A DNA stretch of 64,000 bases from QHCA01 sp038237645. Its GTDB lineage: Bacteria > Actinomycetota > Actinomycetes > Mycobacteriales > QHCA01. Below the pieces are notes generated by a model. It did no database searches. It was not told the origin of the DNA and saw nothing but the letters and a program-made list of their open reading frames with translations. The stretch is taken from contig JBBRYN010000003.1 in the NCBI GenBank assembly GCA_038237645.1, forward strand, positions 1 through 64,000, written 5' to 3'. A program made the position numbers and the translations under genes. Below, one piece after another: positions 61,042-64,000 of this stretch (positions within the stretch are counted from its first letter, which is position 1; each line of letters opens with the position of its first letter).

Positions 61042-61094
61042 GTGAACTCCCTGATCTGTGGGTGGGAAAGCTCCCCAACTCCAGATCGTTTCAC
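61042..61094 (-). promoter_or_regulatory. Hairpin leader upstream of ribosomal protection gene
   Basis: An imperfect long hairpin 62-114 bases before the start at 60980: gatctg (61053-61058) pairs with cagatc (61082-61087), tggga/tcccca form the inner stem, and tgtgaac (61041-61047) with gtttcac (61088-61094) the outer stem. Leaders of tet ribosomal-protection genes are often attenuators, but no leader peptide is clear. Confidence 0.42.
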
Positions 61095-61296
61095 GGCCCG
61101 CCAGCCATTTTTCCCAGCAAGCTGCTCGTTTGCGCCAAACCCCAGGTCACACGCCTGTGGCGAGGGTCACGCGCTGGCCGGCATGCCCGGGCATCGGCTA
61201 CAGTGCACTGGCTGTGCATGATCTTCATGCGCAGGGAACTGCCGGTCTGCGGACCTGACGATGGCCCCGGCGCGCCGCGAAGCACCGATCTGATGA

Positions 61297-61356
61297 CTCG
61301 ATACAGGTCTCGATACAGGTCTCGATACCAGGCTCGATACCAGGCTCGATACCAGG
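61297..61356. repeat. Five tandem copies of a 12-bp repeat
   Basis: CTCGATACAGGT twice (61297-61320) then CTCGATACCAGG three times (61321-61356). The unit is four codons long and is open in several frames, for instance as RYRS/RYQA on plus and WYRA/YRDL on minus. It lies between the hairpin leader and the SpoU methyltransferase start at 61382. Confidence 0.92.
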
Positions 61357-61381
61357 GCGGGACGGCCGCCTCGTCGCCGCG

Positions 61382-61900
61382 GTGACCGCCCCGCGTGTTC
61401 GGACCCGTGCCGAACTCCGGCCACAACGCCGACCGCGATCGCACTCCTGCTGGGATCATCTGATCGCAGCGCCGTTGTGGCCGCAGCACGGCGCGAACCT
61501 CGGCACGTTGTTGCGCACCTGCGATGCCGTCGGCGCCTGTCTCGCAGTGCCCAGGCTGCCGTGGGTTCCCGAGGCGCTCATGCGCGGGAACACGCTACGG
61601 AAGCGGTCGTGTGTGCACTGGGTGGGACGCGATCCACACGCCTGGCTGGCGGCACAACGCGAGGCGGGGAGTCACGTCGTCGGCGTCGAACTCACCGACG
61701 AGGCGATCCGGCTCGCCGATCTCCCCGCGGCGCGGCGCCGTACGATCGCCGTCCTCGGCCGGGAAAGCAGCGGGATCCCCGATGAGGCATTGCATCTGCT
61801 CGACATGAGCGTGGAGATCCCGATGTTGGGCACCGGCGACAGCCTCAACGTGGCGGTCGCCGGGTCGCTGGTCCTCTACCGCCTGGCCGGCCTGATGTGA
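61382..61900 (+). CDS. SpoU/TrmH-family RNA 2'-O-methyltransferase
   Basis: 172 residues, SPOUT knot. Motif 1 WPQHGANLGTLLRTCDAVGA, motif 2 RRTIAVLGRESSGIPDEAL, motif 3 VEIPMLGTGDSLNVAVAGSL. All three are intact. The N-terminal extension is short. TrmH/SpoU enzymes methylate ribose in tRNA or rRNA, and some give antibiotic self-resistance. GTG 61382 follows the tandem repeat with no clear ribosome binding site. Divergent from the ribosomal protection gene. Confidence 0.88.
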   Translation: MTAPRVRTRAELRPQRRPRSHSCWDHLIAAPLWPQHGANLGTLLRTCDAVGACLAVPRLPWVPEALMRGNTLRKRSCVHWVGRDPHAWLAAQREAGSHVVGVELTDEAIRLADLPAARRRTIAVLGRESSGIPDEALHLLDMSVEIPMLGTGDSLNVAVAGSLVLYRLAGLM

Positions 61901-62040
61901 CGGGCCACGCTGCCTGCGGTGCCAGCCCATGGTGGCATCCCGCCGGTGGCCGACCTCGCCGTAGCGACCGGGGTTGCGGGGGATCGCGCGAAGGCGGGCA
62001 GCGCAGCTAGGCGTTCCAGCCTCCGGGTCACCGGGCGGAG

Positions 62041-63411
62041 TCATAAGGCGGTGAGGTGACACCACACCGGGCCGGCCGGGCGCAGTGTCGTCGCGGCGGA
62101 CAGCGGTAGCTGCTGCTGCGGGCAGGTCAATGTGTAGGCCCGGGTGATCGCCGCCGTGATGATCGCCAACTCCAGAACGGAAAAGTGAACGCCGATACAG
62201 GCACGTGGACCGCCGCCGAAGGGAAACCACGCGTAGCGGTGCCTGGCGGCCTCGCGTTCCGGGCTGAACCGATCCGGATCGAAGCGCTCCGCATCGGTCC
62301 AGAAATCGGGATGCCGGTGGGTGGCCCACGGCGAGACGAGCATGAGTGCGCCGGCCGGGACCGGATGCCCGCCGATGACGTCCGGGGTCACCGACGAACG
62401 GGTGAGGGCATAGGCCGGTGGGTAGAGGCGGAGGGCTTCCTTCGCCACCATCTTCGTGGTGGTCAGGCGGTCGGCGGCACGGGCGTCGACCGGACCGGCA
62501 CCCAGCACCTGCACCGCCTCGGCCCGGACCCGTTGCTGAACCTCCGGATGTCGCGCCAGCAGGTAGAGGGTGAAGGTGAGGGCCGTCGCCGTCGTCTCGT
62601 GGCCGGCCGTGATGAAGATCATCACCTGATCACGCATCGCGGCGGCGTCCAGGGCCGCCCCGGTCTCGTGGTCGCGGGCGCCGTGCAACCGGTCCAGCAG
62701 CGTGTCGCTGCCGTCGCGCGACGGCCCCCGGGCGACGAGTTCGTCCACCAGTCGGTAGGCCGCCGACCTGGCCGCGGCGGTGGCCCGGGCGTCGCGCGTC
62801 GGCAGCCTGGCCGGCAGCGGGATCGGAGCGGTGCCGCGGCGCAGGATCCGCGCGCTGGCCAGCGGCAGGAAGCGCTCGAGGATCGGGACGGCCTCCTCGA
62901 CAGCCGACCCGAACAGCGCCCGGCACAGGATGCTCAGGGCACAGCGGGTCAGGTCCGGGTAGATGTCCACGGGCTCACCGGAGGCGCCGTATGGCCGCCA
63001 GCGACCGACCACGAGATTCGCCTCGTCGGCGATCACGTCGCAGTAGGACTCGACCCGCCGCTGGGTGAACAGTGGCTGCAGCATCCGCCGCTGCGAGCGC
63101 CAGTCCTCGCCCTCGCTGGTGAACAGGCCGTTGCCGACCATGCTCCGGAGCTCGGTGATGAGCCGGCCGCGCTTCTCGTACGGCGCCTGGGCGCTCAACA
63201 CCTGGCGAATGCCATCGGGGTGAAACACGCCGTAGATGTCGATGCCCACCAGCGGTGGCCCGATGCGCCATCGGACCACATCGCCGTGCTCACGCATCGC
63301 GTCGAGGTAGACGGCCAGCGCATCCCGCCGGAAGTCCAGCGCCGACCCGAGCAGTGGCTTGCCACCGGGCCCCGGGATCCTGCGTGATGGGGGGACGCCG
63401 GCCGGTGTCAC
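62041..63411 (-). CDS. Cytochrome P450
   Basis: 456 residues. Heme-binding FPFGGGPRACIGVHFSVLEL (axial Cys), ExxR in AKEALRLYPPAYALTR, I-helix AGHETTATALTFTLYLLARH and PERF-like region DAERFDPDRFSPEREAARHR. It is a class I-type bacterial P450, and the substrate is unknown. GTG 63411 overlaps the upstream hydrolase stop (GTGA), so the two are coupled and probably act on the same compound. No dedicated ferredoxin is adjacent; the one at 57442 is a possible partner. Confidence 0.93.
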   Translation of the reverse strand: MTPAGVPPSRRIPGPGGKPLLGSALDFRRDALAVYLDAMREHGDVVRWRIGPPLVGIDIYGVFHPDGIRQVLSAQAPYEKRGRLITELRSMVGNGLFTSEGEDWRSQRRMLQPLFTQRRVESYCDVIADEANLVVGRWRPYGASGEPVDIYPDLTRCALSILCRALFGSAVEEAVPILERFLPLASARILRRGTAPIPLPARLPTRDARATAAARSAAYRLVDELVARGPSRDGSDTLLDRLHGARDHETGAALDAAAMRDQVMIFITAGHETTATALTFTLYLLARHPEVQQRVRAEAVQVLGAGPVDARAADRLTTTKMVAKEALRLYPPAYALTRSSVTPDVIGGHPVPAGALMLVSPWATHRHPDFWTDAERFDPDRFSPEREAARHRYAWFPFGGGPRACIGVHFSVLELAIITAAITRAYTLTCPQQQLPLSAATTLRPAGPVWCHLTAL

Positions 63412-64000
63412 GGTGCCGGGTCCGCGGGAGGGCGGCCGGCCCGCCAGTCGAGCAGGGCCGCCAGCAGCCGGTCGGGGCACTCCAGCGGGGTGAAGTGACC
63501 GCACCCCTCCAGCCGGCTGACCGCGGCGCCGGGGAGCAGCCGCTGCATCCGCCGGCCCGGGACCTGCCAGGTCTGGAAGATGTCGGCCATCCCCCAGACC
63601 AGCTGCGCCGGTATCCGAACCGCCGGAAGCCGGGTGGGCAGCACGGCGGTGTCCGCCGGCGTCAGCGCGGCCAGATGACGCTGAAACTGGTCGCGGCCGG
63701 ACGGGTCGGTGAACTTGCCGTCCCAGAAGATGCGGTCGGAGTCGACGGCGGCCAGGGTTGCCGGGTCGGCGAAGCCCCGGCGGATCTCCCGGCGCAGGTA
63801 GCCGTTGGGTGCCAGGCGGAGAGCCGCGCCGGGGCGGTAGAGGCCGGCCCGCGCCGCCAGGATCGAGAATCGTGCCCGCGGTGCCGGCCAGGCGCCGTGG
63901 GCAACCGAGTTGGTCAGCGTGAGCCGCGACACCACCCCGCCGTGTTGCGCGGCCAGCAGTGCGGCTACCGCCCCGCCGAGGTCGTGGCCGACGACCCAGG
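63408..64000 (-). CDS. Alpha/beta hydrolase with Asp nucleophile (epoxide hydrolase/dehalogenase-like), 5' end outside window
   Basis: At least 196 residues are visible, from the right edge: WVVGHDLGGAVAALLAAQHG (nucleophile elbow G-H-D-L-G-G), LTLTNSVAHGAWPAPRAR, VRIPAQLVWGMADIFQTW with the acid region, LEGCGHFTPLECPDRLLAAL with the catalytic His. Asp in place of Ser at the elbow is the pattern of epoxide hydrolases, haloalkane and fluoroacetate dehalogenases. The N-terminus is beyond 64000. It precedes and overlaps the P450, so it may open an epoxide or process a P450 product. Confidence 0.82.
   Translation of the reverse strand, partial: WVVGHDLGGAVAALLAAQHGGVVSRLTLTNSVAHGAWPAPRARFSILAARAGLYRPGAALRLAPNGYLRREIRRGFADPATLAAVDSDRIFWDGKFTDPSGRDQFQRHLAALTPADTAVLPTRLPAVRIPAQLVWGMADIFQTWQVPGRRMQRLLPGAAVSRLEGCGHFTPLECPDRLLAALLDWRAGRPPADPAP

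Noticed and set aside
61297..61356. CRISPR-like array
   Set aside because: The unit is only 12 bp, directly abutting with no spacers, and no cas gene is near.
61032..61385. 117-residue frame containing the RYRS/RYQA repeats, overlapping the SpoU start
   Set aside because: It has no recognisable domain, crosses the hairpin leader and the tandem repeat, and lacks a ribosome binding site; kept only as a repeat observation.

Overview
The window is chromosomal DNA from a high-GC actinobacterium. Evidence: strongly GC-biased third codon positions and frequent GTG starts, the mycothiol gene mshB, a PPOX-type F420 flavoprotein, a SigE-family ECF sigma factor, WXG100/ESX-type proteins, and a core block that also occurs in mycobacteria (fum, glpX, DUF4245, xseBA, ispH, ychF, with phoH nearby; in M. 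tuberculosis roughly Rv1095-Rv1112). Genus cannot be fixed from sequence alone. No tRNA, rRNA or CRISPR array was seen.

Layout. 1-2.9 kb: a wrecked phoH gene, a structured leader, a secreted lysozyme-like/APF protein and an arrestin-like protein. 2.9-7.4 kb: an accessory ESX-like island with two paralogous WXG100-membrane-LysM proteins (one cut by an in-frame TAG), an EspC-like protein and two WXG100 proteins. 7.4-21.7 kb: conserved housekeeping (fumC, glpX, ABC exporter, xseB/xseA, ispH, rmuC, ychF) with several degraded passengers. 21.8-26.7 kb: a YefM/YoeB toxin-antitoxin pair with an operator palindrome, an unknown exported protein followed by a diguanylate cyclase, a pterin dehydratase-like protein and a Nudix hydrolase. 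26.8-35.9 kb: a nitrate-assimilation operon (transporter, molybdopterin nitrate reductase, FAD electron donor, nirB interrupted by an in-frame TAG, nirD, and HemD fused to a winged helix, which fits the siroheme need). 35.9-39.3 kb: succinate dehydrogenase sdhCAB. 39.5-49.3 kb: ECF sigma/membrane partner, typA, an S9 peptidase, mshB, a divergent FtsH-like AAA metalloprotease and a flavin reductase.

49.4-54.3 kb is a mobile-element scar: an intact IS630 element that truncates a DinB/DUF664 pseudogene, a Tn3 transposase tail and an IS110 left end. Two hydrolase genes survive within it. 54.3-57.7 kb: a secreted protein with 40-residue repeats, then a four-gene membrane electron-transfer module (small TM protein, ferric-reductase-like protein, NuoF-like protein, ferredoxin). 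58.1-61.9 kb: a translation/antibiotic-type block (ribosomal-protection GTPase overlapping an aminoglycoside phosphotransferase-like kinase, and a divergent SpoU RNA methyltransferase). 62.0-64.0 kb: a cytochrome P450 overlapping an alpha/beta hydrolase with an Asp nucleophile, cut by the window edge.

Two things stand out. First, the number of interrupted genes is unusual: two in-frame amber codons, several single-base frameshifts and internal deletions. Second, there are compact modules of unassigned function: the WXG100-LysM island and the NuoF-like/ferric-reductase-like module.
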